Assembly: GCA_018401695.1 (NCBI GenBank)
Contig: JAGYKD010000001.1
Location: forward strand, 1,304,016 to 1,368,015
DNA from: Flavobacteriales bacterium
GTDB taxonomy: Bacteria > Bacteroidota > Bacteroidia > CAIKAF01
Direction: 5' to 3'
Length of the DNA: 64,000 nucleotides
The notes under the pieces were generated by a model. That model was not told the origin of the DNA, ran no database searches, and saw only the letters and a list, made by a program, of their open reading frames with translations. Below, piece by piece: positions 33,350 through 43,229 of this stretch. How positions within the stretch are numbered: position 1 is the stretch's first letter; the number at the start of each line of letters is the position of its first letter. The position numbers were made by a program, and so were the translations under genes.

Positions 33350-35908
33350 ATGCCAAATGCTGTTGCAAAAAAATGGATGCGTCGACTTTGGAAGACCTTG
33401 GCTTGGGTGACGGGTTCCGTGCTTGTTCTTATGGCGCTGCTCCTGGGCTTGGTTTATGTTTTTCAAGACGATATTAAGGCTTATGTGCTGGATTCTTTAA
33501 ATCGGCATTTAACGGCCCGGATTGAGGTTGCCGAGGTAGAAGTCAATGTTTGGCATAGTTTTCCTTTTGCCTCGCTTAACTTGCAAGATGTTAAGGCCTA
33601 CGAAGGCGGGGCCTTGGCTCGAGAAGACAGTTTGCTCTTAGAGGCGGCAGATGTTTTTTTACAGTTTAATATTTGGGACGTTGTATATCAAAAGTATACA
33701 ATTCGAAGATTGGAGTTGCGCCAGGGGCGTTTGAATGTGCGTACGGCAGGTGCCGAACAAAATAATTTTTCTATTTGGAAGGAAGATAGCCTTAAAACAG
33801 AGGATGGTGAGCCGGTGCATTTTGAGCTAAGGGCTCTTATTTTGTATGCCATGGATCTTCATTGGGAGGATGTGGATAAAGCCTTTAAGTTGGCATTGCA
33901 TGCCGATGAGGCATTTGCCAAGGGTAGATTAGAAAAGAAGCAATGGGAGCTTGACCTGGAATGGCAAGGAGTGTTGCAAGCCCTGGGCAATACAAAATAC
34001 CCCTGGTTTAAGGATAGGGCATTAGTTTTGGACGCAGTTCTTAGCTTGGATTTGGAACAAAATCGCTATGCCTTGGAGCAGGGTTTTTTAGAAACCCCGG
34101 GTTTGGGAGTGATGCTTACCGGCCAATGGGAAGGTATGAATACGCCACGTTTTGGGCTTAATTTTGCCACCGAAAAGACCAATATTAGTGAAGCCTTGGC
34201 TTTGCTGCCGCCGGATTGGCAATTGATGCCTGAAGACTACAATGGAAAAGGTTTTGCCACCGCCTCAGGAAGTATTGAGGGAACGATGAACCAGGCAGAA
34301 ACCTTTTTGTTTGACCTGAAGTTTGCGGTAGAAGAGGGGGCTTTAATCCACAAGCAGAGCGGTTTGGAGCTCGAAGGGCTTAGCTTTAAGGGCACGCTTC
34401 AAAAGCAAGGGAAGGGAGCTTTACGGTTGGATATCCCTCAGTTAACTGCCTTAATGGAAGACAGGCCTATAAAGGTCTCCCTGGCTTGGGAAGAAGGCAA
34501 ACCTCAGCATTTAGACTTGCGTTTGCAGGGAACGATAGACTTACATCATTGGGAGCAGTTTTTGCCCTTCGACAGCGTTTTGGCCATGAATGGCTTGGCT
34601 CATTTGGATTTGGAATACCACGGCCCCATTCAATCGCGTGCTTCAATGCTGCTGGAGGGCAGCAGCACAGGAAAAGTGGAGCTGGAGCAGGTGTCTTTGG
34701 ATTGGAAAAAGTCGGGCTATGGCCTAAGCGAAATGACCGGGCGGTTGGAATTAGACAAGACCGGATTCCATACCAAAGATTTGCGTGGAAAAAGCCAAAG
34801 CACTAGCTTTCGATTGACCGCCAAACTCCATAATTTACCTGCTTTTGTTTTGGGTCAAACAGCTTTGCTAATGCTAAACGGCAGTGTACACATGGACCGT
34901 TTGCTGCTGGACGAATGGTTGAAAACGCAGGAGGGAGGAAAAGCAACAGAGGCTGCGTTTATGTTGCCTGGTTTTTTGCAGGGGAGTGCTGATTTTTCTA
35001 TAGATGCGTTCAGCTATCGAAAATTCAAAGCCAGAAAGGTGCAAGGAAAGGCCTGGATTCGCCCGGGGAGGATTGATGTTCAAGAGGTGGAGCTCCTGGC
35101 CTGCGAAGGAAGCATGGGCATGGATGGGCAAATACGGGCTTTGGATCAGGGCGGCTTTGCCTTGGTGAGTGAGCTCCGCTTGAACGATGTGAATGTGCAA
35201 CAGCTGTTTTATGCTACCGAGAATTTTGGCCAGCATAGCCTGAGCCACCAGCATGTGGAAGGGAAGTTAACTTCTAAGGCCAGGTATAGTGGGACTTTAG
35301 CTCAGGATTTGTCGCCCGATATGCCGGCTACAGTGGCTTGGTCGCATGTAGAGATAAAAAAGGGGCGCTTACGAGAGTTTGAGCCTATAAAAGCCCTTTC
35401 TGCTTTTATAAAATTAGAAGAACTCAACGATGTGCGTTTCGAAACCATTTCCAACGATATTGAAATTGCCGATTCGGAGGTCATTATTCCAACCATGAAT
35501 ATTCGAAGCAGTGCACTTGATTTAGAATTGTCGGGAAGGCATGGTTTCGACAACAGGGTTGATTATCGTTTTAACCTGCTGCTGAAGGATTTGTTGGCCA
35601 GCAAGTACCGCATTTTGAAGCAAAACAAGCAAGAGGAGTTTGGAGAGCTCGAAGAAAGCCAAGGAGGCGCCAGGCTGTTTTTAAAAATGACAGGCACCAT
35701 GGACAACCCTAAAATTAGCTACGATATGGCTTCTACGGTGCAAAAAATTAAGCAAGATTTAAAGGAGGAGAAAAAGACCTTGAGAACGCTATTGCGCGAA
35801 GATTTTGGCCTGTTTAAGAGAGATACCACCCTAGACGCCGAAGACCCCTTGCCGGAGCGACCTAACCCAAATCGGGTGCGCTCAAACGATGATTTTGAGT
35901 TTGAATAA
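33350..35908 (+). CDS. AsmA-like envelope protein
   Basis: The 852-residue protein has one N-terminal membrane helix (TLAWVTGSVLVLMALLLGLVYVF). A long beta-rich periplasmic chain follows, with the AsmA-like start LNRHLTARIEVAEVEVNVWHSFPFASLNLQDV. The C-terminal AsmA_2-like region has SALDLELSGRHGFDNRVDYRFNLLLKDL. AsmA-like proteins are thought to move phospholipids between membranes or help outer-membrane assembly. No tandem genes of the same family are nearby. The last 40 residues are acidic and charged. Confidence 0.85.
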   Translation: MPNAVAKKWMRRLWKTLAWVTGSVLVLMALLLGLVYVFQDDIKAYVLDSLNRHLTARIEVAEVEVNVWHSFPFASLNLQDVKAYEGGALAREDSLLLEAADVFLQFNIWDVVYQKYTIRRLELRQGRLNVRTAGAEQNNFSIWKEDSLKTEDGEPVHFELRALILYAMDLHWEDVDKAFKLALHADEAFAKGRLEKKQWELDLEWQGVLQALGNTKYPWFKDRALVLDAVLSLDLEQNRYALEQGFLETPGLGVMLTGQWEGMNTPRFGLNFATEKTNISEALALLPPDWQLMPEDYNGKGFATASGSIEGTMNQAETFLFDLKFAVEEGALIHKQSGLELEGLSFKGTLQKQGKGALRLDIPQLTALMEDRPIKVSLAWEEGKPQHLDLRLQGTIDLHHWEQFLPFDSVLAMNGLAHLDLEYHGPIQSRASMLLEGSSTGKVELEQVSLDWKKSGYGLSEMTGRLELDKTGFHTKDLRGKSQSTSFRLTAKLHNLPAFVLGQTALLMLNGSVHMDRLLLDEWLKTQEGGKATEAAFMLPGFLQGSADFSIDAFSYRKFKARKVQGKAWIRPGRIDVQEVELLACEGSMGMDGQIRALDQGGFALVSELRLNDVNVQQLFYATENFGQHSLSHQHVEGKLTSKARYSGTLAQDLSPDMPATVAWSHVEIKKGRLREFEPIKALSAFIKLEELNDVRFETISNDIEIADSEVIIPTMNIRSSALDLELSGRHGFDNRVDYRFNLLLKDLLASKYRILKQNKQEEFGELEESQGGARLFLKMTGTMDNPKISYDMASTVQKIKQDLKEEKKTLRTLLREDFGLFKRDTTLDAEDPLPERPNPNRVRSNDDFEFE

Positions 35909-36028
35909 GGCAAGGAAAATGCAAAGGCTATAAGGTTTTGCATGCACCGGCCGGTAGGAGTACCTGCTTATCATTTCTCAGAATTCAGAATAAAATGGCA
36001 ACTTTGCCCTAAACCAAAGGATTGAGGT

Positions 36029-38176
36029 ATGCGCATGTTGTTTAGTAAATCGTTTGTTGCCCTTTTGGGCATTTGGTTCATTACATCCCTGCGGCTTTTT
36101 GCCGTTGAGGGCATGTGGTTGCCTATTTTGCTTAAACAGCTCAACGAAGCTCAAATGAAAGAAATGGGCATGCGCATTTCTGCCGAAGATCTTTATTCCA
36201 TTAACGAAGGCAGTCTAAAGGATGCCGTTTTTTTGTTTGGTGGCGGATGTACCTCGGAAATTATTTCTTCCGAAGGCTTGCTTCTTACCAACCATCATTG
36301 CGGTTATTCGTATATCCAACGCCACAGTTCGGTAGAAAAAAACTATTTGCGCGATGGATTCACGGCTAAAACCAGAGTGGATGAAATTCCCAACCCGGGA
36401 CTCACGGCCACCCGAATTGTTCGCATGGAGGATGTAACCCTAGCGGTATTGGCCGGTGCTGAAAATCAGGATGGAAGCTTGAATCAGGAGGTAATCCAAA
36501 GCAATATGGCGCGCATGGTGGCTCAAACCGAAGAAGGAAGCCATTACAAAGCCGAGGTAAAGCCTTTCTTTTATGGCAACCAGTATTTTTTGTTTGTTAC
36601 CGAAACCTTCGAAGATGTGCGTTTGGTTATGGCGCCACCTTCGTATATAGGTAAATTTGGCTACGATGCAGACAACTGGATGTGGCCTCGCCATACCGGC
36701 GATTTTTCAGTGTTTAGGATTTATGCCAACCAAAACAATGAACCGGCACCCTATGCCATGAGCAACAAACCCTACAGTCCGCACCGTTCCCTAAAGGTTA
36801 GTCTGGCAGGTGTAAAGGAAGGAGACTTTACTTTGGTTTACGGATTTCCCGGAAGAACCGAAGAGTATTTACCCAGCCAGGCTATTGATCTTTTGACGCA
36901 AACCACCAATCCTGGAAGAATTGAAATCCGGGAAAAAGCCCTAAGTGTAATAAATAAGGCCATGCTGCAAAGCGAAGAGATGCGCATTAAGTATGCAGCA
37001 AAGCAGAGCCGAATAGCCAATTATTGGAAAAAGTGGATAGGAGAAAACCGCGGCCTTAAAAAACTCAATGCTGTTAAAGCAAGACAGGTATTTGAGGCCG
37101 GCTTTGTTCAGGCCGGTGGCGACCAGGGCCACTTAACGCGATTTAAAAGCTTTTATCAGGAACGTGGCCAATTACTGGCCGCCTACAACTTTTACCTGGA
37201 GCTGTTGTATTCAGGTCCGGAAATCCTCCGCTTTGCTCAAAACTATTCGAAATTGGTGGAGCAAGCCGAATCTCTTTCCGCAAAGGGCACCCTCGACGGC
37301 GAAGTAGAAAAATTAAAGCAGCAAACCCAAAGTTTTTATAAAAACTACGTGCCAGCTATTGACCGCCAGATATTGGAAGTGGTGTTGCCGGTGTTTTTAA
37401 ACCATACTGCAAAGGATTTACTGCCGGAGAACTTAGCCTCCGATGTTCAAAAGGAAGGCGCGGAGTCTTTTGCACGGAAGCTTTTTGAGTCCTCGGTATT
37501 TAATCATCCCGAAGATTTAGAAGAGGTGCTTGCCGATTTTTATCCCAAAGGGGTTAAACGCCTGAGCACCGATCCTCTGATTTTGTTTAGCAATCGAATT
37601 TATAAGGCTATTCAAACCCGTATTGTACCTGGGCATAATACCGCAGAAGCCGAATTGGAACTCCTCATGCGCCCCTACATGAAATCCCTTATGGCTGTTT
37701 TAGATGGCAAAATGAGGTTTTATCCCGATGCCAACCGAACCTTAAGGGTGGCGTATGGAAAAGTGGAAGGCTATCAGCCCTCAGATGGGGTACGCTATGG
37801 TTGGCAAACCTTAACCACTGGGATTCTGCAAAAGTACCGTCCCAACCATCCCGACTTTCATTTGCCCGAACGTTTTGTGGACCTTCTTAACGCACAAGAT
37901 TTTGCTCCCTACGGTAAAGGGAAATCCTTACCCGTTGCTTTTGTGGCTTCGAATCACACCACCGGAGGAAATTCAGGAAGTCCCGTACTCAATGCGGATG
38001 GCCATTTAATAGGCTTAAATTTTGACCGCTCTTGGGAAAGTACCATGAGCGACATTATGTATGATCCCGAGCGTTGCCGGAATATTGCCGTAGACGCACG
38101 TTATTTGTGCTGGGTAATGGACAAAGTGATGGATGGCAAACATTTAGTAGACGAATTAGACTTAGTATATCCATAA
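36029..38176 (+). CDS. S46 dipeptidyl-peptidase, DPP11-like
   Basis: The 715-residue exported serine peptidase has a signal peptide (to about residue 26) and the S46 catalytic His in LLTNHHCGYSYIQ. The catalytic Ser649 lies in GGNSGSPV. Eighteen residues after it is Arg667 in LNFDRSW; at the equivalent position (Arg673) the Porphyromonas DPP11 enzyme uses Arg to select Asp/Glu at P1, where DPP7 has Gly. It should release acidic dipeptides from peptides in the periplasm. The lipoprotein gene follows 18 bases later. Confidence 0.93.
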   Translation: MRMLFSKSFVALLGIWFITSLRLFAVEGMWLPILLKQLNEAQMKEMGMRISAEDLYSINEGSLKDAVFLFGGGCTSEIISSEGLLLTNHHCGYSYIQRHSSVEKNYLRDGFTAKTRVDEIPNPGLTATRIVRMEDVTLAVLAGAENQDGSLNQEVIQSNMARMVAQTEEGSHYKAEVKPFFYGNQYFLFVTETFEDVRLVMAPPSYIGKFGYDADNWMWPRHTGDFSVFRIYANQNNEPAPYAMSNKPYSPHRSLKVSLAGVKEGDFTLVYGFPGRTEEYLPSQAIDLLTQTTNPGRIEIREKALSVINKAMLQSEEMRIKYAAKQSRIANYWKKWIGENRGLKKLNAVKARQVFEAGFVQAGGDQGHLTRFKSFYQERGQLLAAYNFYLELLYSGPEILRFAQNYSKLVEQAESLSAKGTLDGEVEKLKQQTQSFYKNYVPAIDRQILEVVLPVFLNHTAKDLLPENLASDVQKEGAESFARKLFESSVFNHPEDLEEVLADFYPKGVKRLSTDPLILFSNRIYKAIQTRIVPGHNTAEAELELLMRPYMKSLMAVLDGKMRFYPDANRTLRVAYGKVEGYQPSDGVRYGWQTLTTGILQKYRPNHPDFHLPERFVDLLNAQDFAPYGKGKSLPVAFVASNHTTGGNSGSPVLNADGHLIGLNFDRSWESTMSDIMYDPERCRNIAVDARYLCWVMDKVMDGKHLVDELDLVYP

Positions 38177-38194
38177 ACTGCAAACACCACCTTT

Positions 38195-38626
38195 ATGAAA
38201 AACCGACTCCTATTTTCTGCGCTTGCTTTGGCCGGCTTGTTGCTTGCATGCGAAGCCTCTGATCTGTTGGGTTCTCTTACAGCTACCATTGATGGCGAAA
38301 GCTTTACTTCTGATGTGGCATCGGCACGTCGTGAAGGGGACTACTTGGTAATTGCCGGCTACAATGACGGCACTGCTGTTTTGGTTTCTGTGCCGGACTC
38401 CATTGGAAATTACACTATGACCGGACTTACCGATACGGTGCCTAAGGTGGTATTTATTCCCGATACGGCCTTGGCAGACAACAGCTACTTTAGCTTTGAA
38501 GGTTACGTGAACTTAGACGAGCTTAGCAGCAGTCGACTTTCCGGAAGTTTTTCTGCAAAAGCGGTGAACACCAACCAAGATACCATTGACTTAAACGGAG
38601 AGTTTAAGAATATTTTGATGCCCTGA
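38195..38626 (+). CDS. Small lipoprotein, DUF6252-like
   Basis: The 143-residue product has a lipoprotein signal (LAGLLLACEAS, lipid Cys about residue 19). It then shows LTATIDGESFTSDVASARREGDYLVIAGY and a later beta-rich half ending LNGEFKNIL. This pattern is typical of small Bacteroidota DUF6252-type lipoproteins of unknown role. It lies close behind the S46 peptidase. Its last 23 bases overlap the opposite-strand PqiA-like gene. Confidence 0.75.
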   Translation: MKNRLLFSALALAGLLLACEASDLLGSLTATIDGESFTSDVASARREGDYLVIAGYNDGTAVLVSVPDSIGNYTMTGLTDTVPKVVFIPDTALADNSYFSFEGYVNLDELSSSRLSGSFSAKAVNTNQDTIDLNGEFKNILMP

Positions 38627-39110
38627 GCGTAAGCTGAGCGGATAGGGTAGAAAGCAATACATAGGAGGCAAAAAAGTAAAAGCCCGCTTCGGTTTGGGCT
38701 TTTATGCTTGCCCCTGATTCAAAACTGCTCAAGCCTGCAATAATAATTCCTACGGCAAATACATCTGCCATGGCCCATTTAGAAACCGAGGCCACACCAT
38801 TCCGTATAGAACCCGTTTGGGCTCCCTTGGGCTTAAGTTGCACATAAAATAACAAGCCGGCTTTTAGGAGGGGTATGGCCAAAGAGAAAAAGGAAATAAG
38901 GAGCACCACCGTCCATTGTTCCAAAGCGGCAAGCTCTTTTATGCTTTCCCATACCGATAGTTCTACCTTTTCTGACATGCCCAGCATCGAAGAAAAGAAA
39001 CCACCACCACCCCCTAAGCTAAAGGCAAAGGAAACAATCGGGTACATGAAAACTCCCGGAATCCATAATAAGATAGAAACCAGGTGAAGGGTAAGAGGGA
39101 TGTAACGCAT
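38604..39110 (-). CDS. PqiA-like membrane protein
   Basis: The 168-residue protein has four membrane helices and the paraquat-inducible protein A signature KWAMADVFAVGIIIAGL, followed by AGFYFFASYVLLSTLSAQLTL. It is about the size of a single PqiA domain. PqiA-type proteins are linked to lipid transport across the envelope with PqiB/C, which are not nearby. Function here is unproven. Confidence 0.82.
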   Translation of the reverse strand: MRYIPLTLHLVSILLWIPGVFMYPIVSFAFSLGGGGGFFSSMLGMSEKVELSVWESIKELAALEQWTVVLLISFFSLAIPLLKAGLLFYVQLKPKGAQTGSIRNGVASVSKWAMADVFAVGIIIAGLSSFESGASIKAQTEAGFYFFASYVLLSTLSAQLTLRASKYS

Positions 39111-39178
39111 ATGGGCAAGCTATTTATGCCCCTAAATATACAATGGCTTAAAGGCAAATCAAGAACTTCCTGAAGCCT

Positions 39179-40063
39179 TTAAATATGTTTTTCGGCATGG
39201 TACGAGGAACGAACCAAAGGCCCGCTTTCCACATGGGTAAAGCCGAGAGCTTTGGCCTGCTCACCCAATAAGGCAAACTTTTCCGGTGTTATAAACTCCT
39301 GCACTGCCAAGTGTTGCTTCGTGGGTTGCAAATATTGACCCATGGTCACAATGCTCACGCCCACGCTCCTCATATCCTCCAAAGTTTCCAAAATTTCGTC
39401 GTCTGACTCGCCCAAGCCCAACATAATACCGGATTTGGTAGTAACACCTGAGTCATACAAGCGTTTTAAAACCTCCAAAGACCGATCGTAGCGGGCTTGA
39501 ATACGCACCATGCGCGTAAGGCGCCTAACGGTTTCTAAATTGTGGGATACGATTTCCGGCTTAACCGCAACAATTTTGGACAAGTTTTCCCATTTTCCTT
39601 GGAAATCAGGAATTAAGGTTTCAATGGTAATGCCGGGGTTTAGTTTGCGCGTGACCTCAACGGTTTTGGCCCAAATTTCAGAACCGCCGTCTTTTAAATC
39701 ATCGCGGTCCACACTGGTAATAACGGCGTGTTTTAGCCCCATGAGTTTTATAGACTTGGCGACCCTTAGAGGCTCAAAAGGATCCTCCTCCGCAGGTTTT
39801 CCTGTGGCTACCGCACAAAAACCGCAAGACCGGGTACACACATTGCCCAAAATCATAAAGGTGGCTGTGCCGTTGCCCCAGCATTCACCCATATTCGGAC
39901 AATTGCCACTTTCGCAAATGGTATGCAGCTTATGGTCGCTAACTACTTGCCTAACTTCACGATATTCTTGGCCTGTTGGCAGCTTTACGCGAAGCCAGTC
40001 GGGTTTCTTTTTCCGATCTCTTTGTTCTTGTCTTTGTATTATGGGGGTGGAAGTTGTTTCCAT
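39179..40063 (-). CDS. lipA: Lipoyl synthase
   Basis: The 294-residue radical SAM enzyme inserts two sulfurs into octanoyl groups on lipoyl domains. The auxiliary cluster motif [12 protein letters not shown] lies at residues about 50-61, and the radical SAM motif CTRSCGFC at about 76-83. The C-terminal SYHAEKH includes the conserved RSSYHA. Full length. No lipB is adjacent. Confidence 0.97.
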   Translation of the reverse strand: METTSTPIIQRQEQRDRKKKPDWLRVKLPTGQEYREVRQVVSDHKLHTICESGNCPNMGECWGNGTATFMILGNVCTRSCGFCAVATGKPAEEDPFEPLRVAKSIKLMGLKHAVITSVDRDDLKDGGSEIWAKTVEVTRKLNPGITIETLIPDFQGKWENLSKIVAVKPEIVSHNLETVRRLTRMVRIQARYDRSLEVLKRLYDSGVTTKSGIMLGLGESDDEILETLEDMRSVGVSIVTMGQYLQPTKQHLAVQEFITPEKFALLGEQAKALGFTHVESGPLVRSSYHAEKHI

Positions 40064-40197
40064 GCCTATATAACAATCGTTTCAATGCTAGAGTTCAAAG
40101 ATAGGCAATGCCTTTGGAATCATATCAAAAGCCTGAACCTGCTTTGTCCTCAAGATTAGCCTTGAATTCATGCAAAGCACGTACCTTTAAAATAAAA

Positions 40198-40623
40198 ATG
40201 GCTTCCATTCGCTTAAGTTCCAAGGGGCAAAAACGGTTTTCGCTTTGTCATGCCTCAGGTGCCGAAATTGAAACCGATGCTCCCCTCGACAACCATGGCA
40301 AAGGAGAGGCTTTTTCGCCTACCGATTTGCTGGCCGCCTCCTTGGCAGCTTGTATGCTTACCATTTTAGAAATTGAAATGGAAAAAAGCGGCGAAAAATT
40401 AGCTTGGGCAAAAGCCGAACTTAAAAAGTCCATGCAGGCTTCACCGCGTAAAGTGGCTAAGGTGGAAATCGACATTTATTTGCCTAAAGATCTGGAAACC
40501 AAATACCAATGGACAAGGTGGAAGGATGCAATGGAGCATTGTCCGGTAGCACTTTCATTGCATCCGGAGCTGGTTCAAATGATTAATTACCGATTTGAAG
40601 GAGAAACCTTGGAAAATGGCTAA
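40198..40623 (+). CDS. OsmC family protein
   Basis: The 141-residue protein has both OsmC peroxidatic cysteines, in SLAACMLTILEIEMEK and EHCPVALSLHPE. It also has the conserved FSPTDLLAASLAAC. Members reduce organic hydroperoxides or handle thiols; this one is closer to the YhfA/OsmC-like group than to Ohr. ATG 40198 gives the normal N-terminus; the frame open to 40108 is unsupported. TACCTTTA lies nine bases upstream. Confidence 0.9.
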   Translation: MASIRLSSKGQKRFSLCHASGAEIETDAPLDNHGKGEAFSPTDLLAASLAACMLTILEIEMEKSGEKLAWAKAELKKSMQASPRKVAKVEIDIYLPKDLETKYQWTRWKDAMEHCPVALSLHPELVQMINYRFEGETLENG

Positions 40624-40624
40624 T

Positions 40625-40756
40625 TCAGCCTTTTCTGTCTACACCCTGTTCGGTGGGTGCTTCGCCGTAAGCGGGACAATGTTCGCCGGATTTGCAAGAG
40701 CTAAAACCAATTGCTACAAAAAGAAATAAACCAAAAGCAAGGAGGGCACGTTTCAT
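40625..40756 (-). CDS. Tiny lipoprotein (43 residues)
   Basis: The minus-strand frame reads MKRALLAFGLFLFVAIGFSS, then CKSGEHCPAYGEA and a short hydrophilic tail ending DRKG. The basic n-region, hydrophobic core and FSSC lipobox make a convincing signal-peptidase-II substrate of only about 24 mature residues. A second Cys follows six residues after the lipid Cys. Similar tiny lipoproteins are frequent in Bacteroidota and usually unannotated. It is convergent with the OsmC gene. Confidence 0.7.
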   Translation of the reverse strand: MKRALLAFGLFLFVAIGFSSCKSGEHCPAYGEAPTEQGVDRKG

Positions 40757-40831
40757 GGGTGGACTCAATGATATATTAATAAAACAAATTTAGAACATTT
40801 TAGTTGCCCTTCAAGGTTTATTTCCATTTTA

Positions 40832-40861
40832 TTGGGCCTTTTTATTAACGTACTACTTTTG
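40832..40861 (+). promoter_or_regulatory. Bacteroidota-type promoter for ung
   Basis: TTG at 40832-40834 and TACTTTTG at 40854-40861 are 19 bases apart, matching the TTG-N19-TAnnTTTG consensus. Transcription would start within a few bases of the ung ATG at 40870. This is the only box in the window where I find both elements at consensus spacing. Confidence 0.55.
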
Positions 40862-40869
40862 AACCTGGT

Positions 40870-41565
40870 ATGTCCGAATCAAAAAATAATACAATTAGCC
40901 CACAACTGGAGGCTTCTTGGCTTCAACTCCTTCACGATGTTTTTCAGACCGAAAACTTTGCCCTACTCAAGCAGTTTTTAATAAAAGAACGTAACGAACA
41001 CACCGTATATCCTCCCGGGAGTTTAATGTTTAGAGCATTCAATGAAACTCTTGTTCATAGAGTTAAGGTGGTTATTCTGGGGCAAGATCCATACCACGGC
41101 CCCGGGCAGGCAGAGGGGCTTTCCTTTAGTGTTCCTCCAAATCTTCCCGTCCCCCCTTCCTTAAAAAATGTATACAAAGAACTGCACGACGATTTGGCTT
41201 GCTCCATACCTTCTCATGGGCATTTAGGACAATGGGCACGCCAAGGGGTTTTATTGCTTAATGCCATGTTGTCTGTGCGTGCCGGTGCGCCGAGCTCCCA
41301 CCAAAACAAAGGCTGGGAATTTTTTACCGATGAGCTTATTCGCCGCCTTTCCCGACATCAAGACACGCTGGTTTTTTTACTTTGGGGTAAATTTGCTCAA
41401 TCCAAGGCCAGCCTCATTGACGAAACCAAGCATTTGATTCTTAAAGCACCACATCCTTCGCCTTTTTCTGCCCATACCGGTTTTTTCGGTTGCCGGCACT
41501 TTTCCCAAGCCAATGAGTATCTTGAAGACCACGGCTTAATGCCCATACATTGGCAAATTTCTTAA
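40870..41565 (+). CDS. ung: Uracil-DNA glycosylase
   Basis: The 231-residue family 1 enzyme removes uracil from DNA. The catalytic GQDPYHGPGQAEGLSFSV and the minor-groove loop HPSPFSAHTGFFGCRHFSQAN are intact, with LLLNAMLSVRAGAPSSH in between. Length is normal. The Omp85-like gene overlaps its end by 16 bases. Confidence 0.97.
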   Translation: MSESKNNTISPQLEASWLQLLHDVFQTENFALLKQFLIKERNEHTVYPPGSLMFRAFNETLVHRVKVVILGQDPYHGPGQAEGLSFSVPPNLPVPPSLKNVYKELHDDLACSIPSHGHLGQWARQGVLLLNAMLSVRAGAPSSHQNKGWEFFTDELIRRLSRHQDTLVFLLWGKFAQSKASLIDETKHLILKAPHPSPFSAHTGFFGCRHFSQANEYLEDHGLMPIHWQIS

Positions 41566-43229
41566 CATACCTCTTGGCCTTCCTCTGCTCCACAGCAATA
41601 CATGCACAGCTGTGGGTGCAACCCTCTCCTTTGAGCCGGTGGCCTACCAAGGGATTCTTTGCCTCAGATGCTGCGCAAGCCGCTCAAAAACTCCATCAAA
41701 AAGCCCAAAAATGGCAACAACGGGGCTTCCTTTTGGCCGGGGTGGACTCCTTATATGCCCAAGAAGACACCCTTTGGGCCCATACCTATCTTGGTCCTCA
41801 ATGGAAACATTGGCGCGTAGTCCCGGGCGACAGCCTAACCGCGGTCTGGATAAATTATACCCAAAGCCTTCGTTTAAAAAAGCAAGAGCAACTGACGCTA
41901 TGGAGACGTCAACAGCTCAATCAACTGCTCGATTTAGGCTATCCGGCAGCAAAATTTAACCTTCAAACCGACACAAACCTCACCGACACTTTAGTGTTTT
42001 ATGCTTTTATGCAGCCCGGCCCGCAGGTGTTCATAGACTCGGTTACCCTTAGCCCAAATGAGGCCCTAAGGCCAAACCCCTTGTACCGCATTACCGGTCT
42101 TCGACCGGGCAATCCATACCGCAGCAGCGACTTGCTAAAAGCACAAACCAAGCTCAAGCAAACCGGCTTTGTTCAGCTAACAGGCCCCCCCGAGCTTCGC
42201 TGGCAAAAGCAAAAACTACGCATTGGTTTTTCCGCCGAAAAAAATCGACCCAGCTCCTTTACCGGTATTCTTGGACTCATGCCGGCCAACGACCAAAGCG
42301 GGGAACTGTTGCTTACCGGAGAACTGGATTTGCGGCTGCGCAATTTACTGGGCTATGCCGAACGCTTGCAAATCCACTGGCAACGCCTGCAAGTGGCCAC
42401 CCAACAGTTAGAAATTCAAATGGCCACGCCTTTTTTGTTTGGCACAGGCTTTGGACTCGAAGGCAACCTCAGTTTTTTTCGCATCGATACCGCTTTTTAC
42501 CAACTCAACCTTCGCGGCGGATTTAGTTACCATCTCGGCGGCGACGATTTTCTTTCCGCCTTTGTGCAGTACGACGAGGCCCGCCAGCTCAGCAATAGCC
42601 AAGTGACCCAACTCAACAATAGTCCGGATGCCACAGCCCTCGGCTTTGGACTTCAGCTAAGGCTAAACCACCTCAACGACCCCGTAACCCCGCGCCGCGG
42701 CTATCAACTCCTCAGCCGCTGGAGCACCGGAACCCGAAGCCTTCCCTCCGACAGCCTGGCTCAACTGGTGGGAAGCCGACAACAAACCCTGCAAACCGAA
42801 GCATCCCTTGACCTTCATTATTTTTGGCCCTTTGGCAAGCGCATGACTTTACTCGCTCGTGCTCAGGGACTTTGGCTATACAACCCACAGTTGTTGCTCA
42901 ACCAAAGCCATCGATTGGGTGGTTTGCATAGCCTGCGCGGTTTCGATGAGCGCAGCCTCTTTGTGAGCTGGTATGGCATTGGAACCCTGGAATACCGTTT
43001 CATTTTGGAGCAAGGAAGTTGGCTTCTGCTGTTTGTCGATGGCGGGCCGCAAGGAAGAGAAGCACTCCAAGCAACAAGCGCTCAGTGGCTTTTGGGAACC
43101 GGCGCAGGCATGGTATTCCAAACCGCCGCCGGACAATTCGCAGTCCACTATGCTTTAGGTTTCGGCGGGCAACAAGCGGAGGGATTCAACCGTTCCAAAC
43201 TTCACTTTGGCTATTTAGCTAGGTTTTGA
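41550..43229 (+). CDS. Omp85/BamA-like outer-membrane protein
   Basis: The 559-residue product has a signal-like start (LLAFLCSTAIHAQ) and a POTRA-like region (residues about 155-215, FIDSVTL...YRITGLRPGNPYRSSDLLKAQTKL). A C-terminal 16-strand-type barrel follows, with the conserved LHSLRGFDERSLF (VRGF/Y-type motif) and a terminal Phe. It may be a TamA-like or surface-antigen family member. The essential BamA is larger, so this is an accessory Omp85. The start is uncertain: a TTG at 41550, inside the end of ung, is the best candidate. Confidence 0.85.
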   Translation: MANFLTYLLAFLCSTAIHAQLWVQPSPLSRWPTKGFFASDAAQAAQKLHQKAQKWQQRGFLLAGVDSLYAQEDTLWAHTYLGPQWKHWRVVPGDSLTAVWINYTQSLRLKKQEQLTLWRRQQLNQLLDLGYPAAKFNLQTDTNLTDTLVFYAFMQPGPQVFIDSVTLSPNEALRPNPLYRITGLRPGNPYRSSDLLKAQTKLKQTGFVQLTGPPELRWQKQKLRIGFSAEKNRPSSFTGILGLMPANDQSGELLLTGELDLRLRNLLGYAERLQIHWQRLQVATQQLEIQMATPFLFGTGFGLEGNLSFFRIDTAFYQLNLRGGFSYHLGGDDFLSAFVQYDEARQLSNSQVTQLNNSPDATALGFGLQLRLNHLNDPVTPRRGYQLLSRWSTGTRSLPSDSLAQLVGSRQQTLQTEASLDLHYFWPFGKRMTLLARAQGLWLYNPQLLLNQSHRLGGLHSLRGFDERSLFVSWYGIGTLEYRFILEQGSWLLLFVDGGPQGREALQATSAQWLLGTGAGMVFQTAAGQFAVHYALGFGGQQAEGFNRSKLHFGYLARF

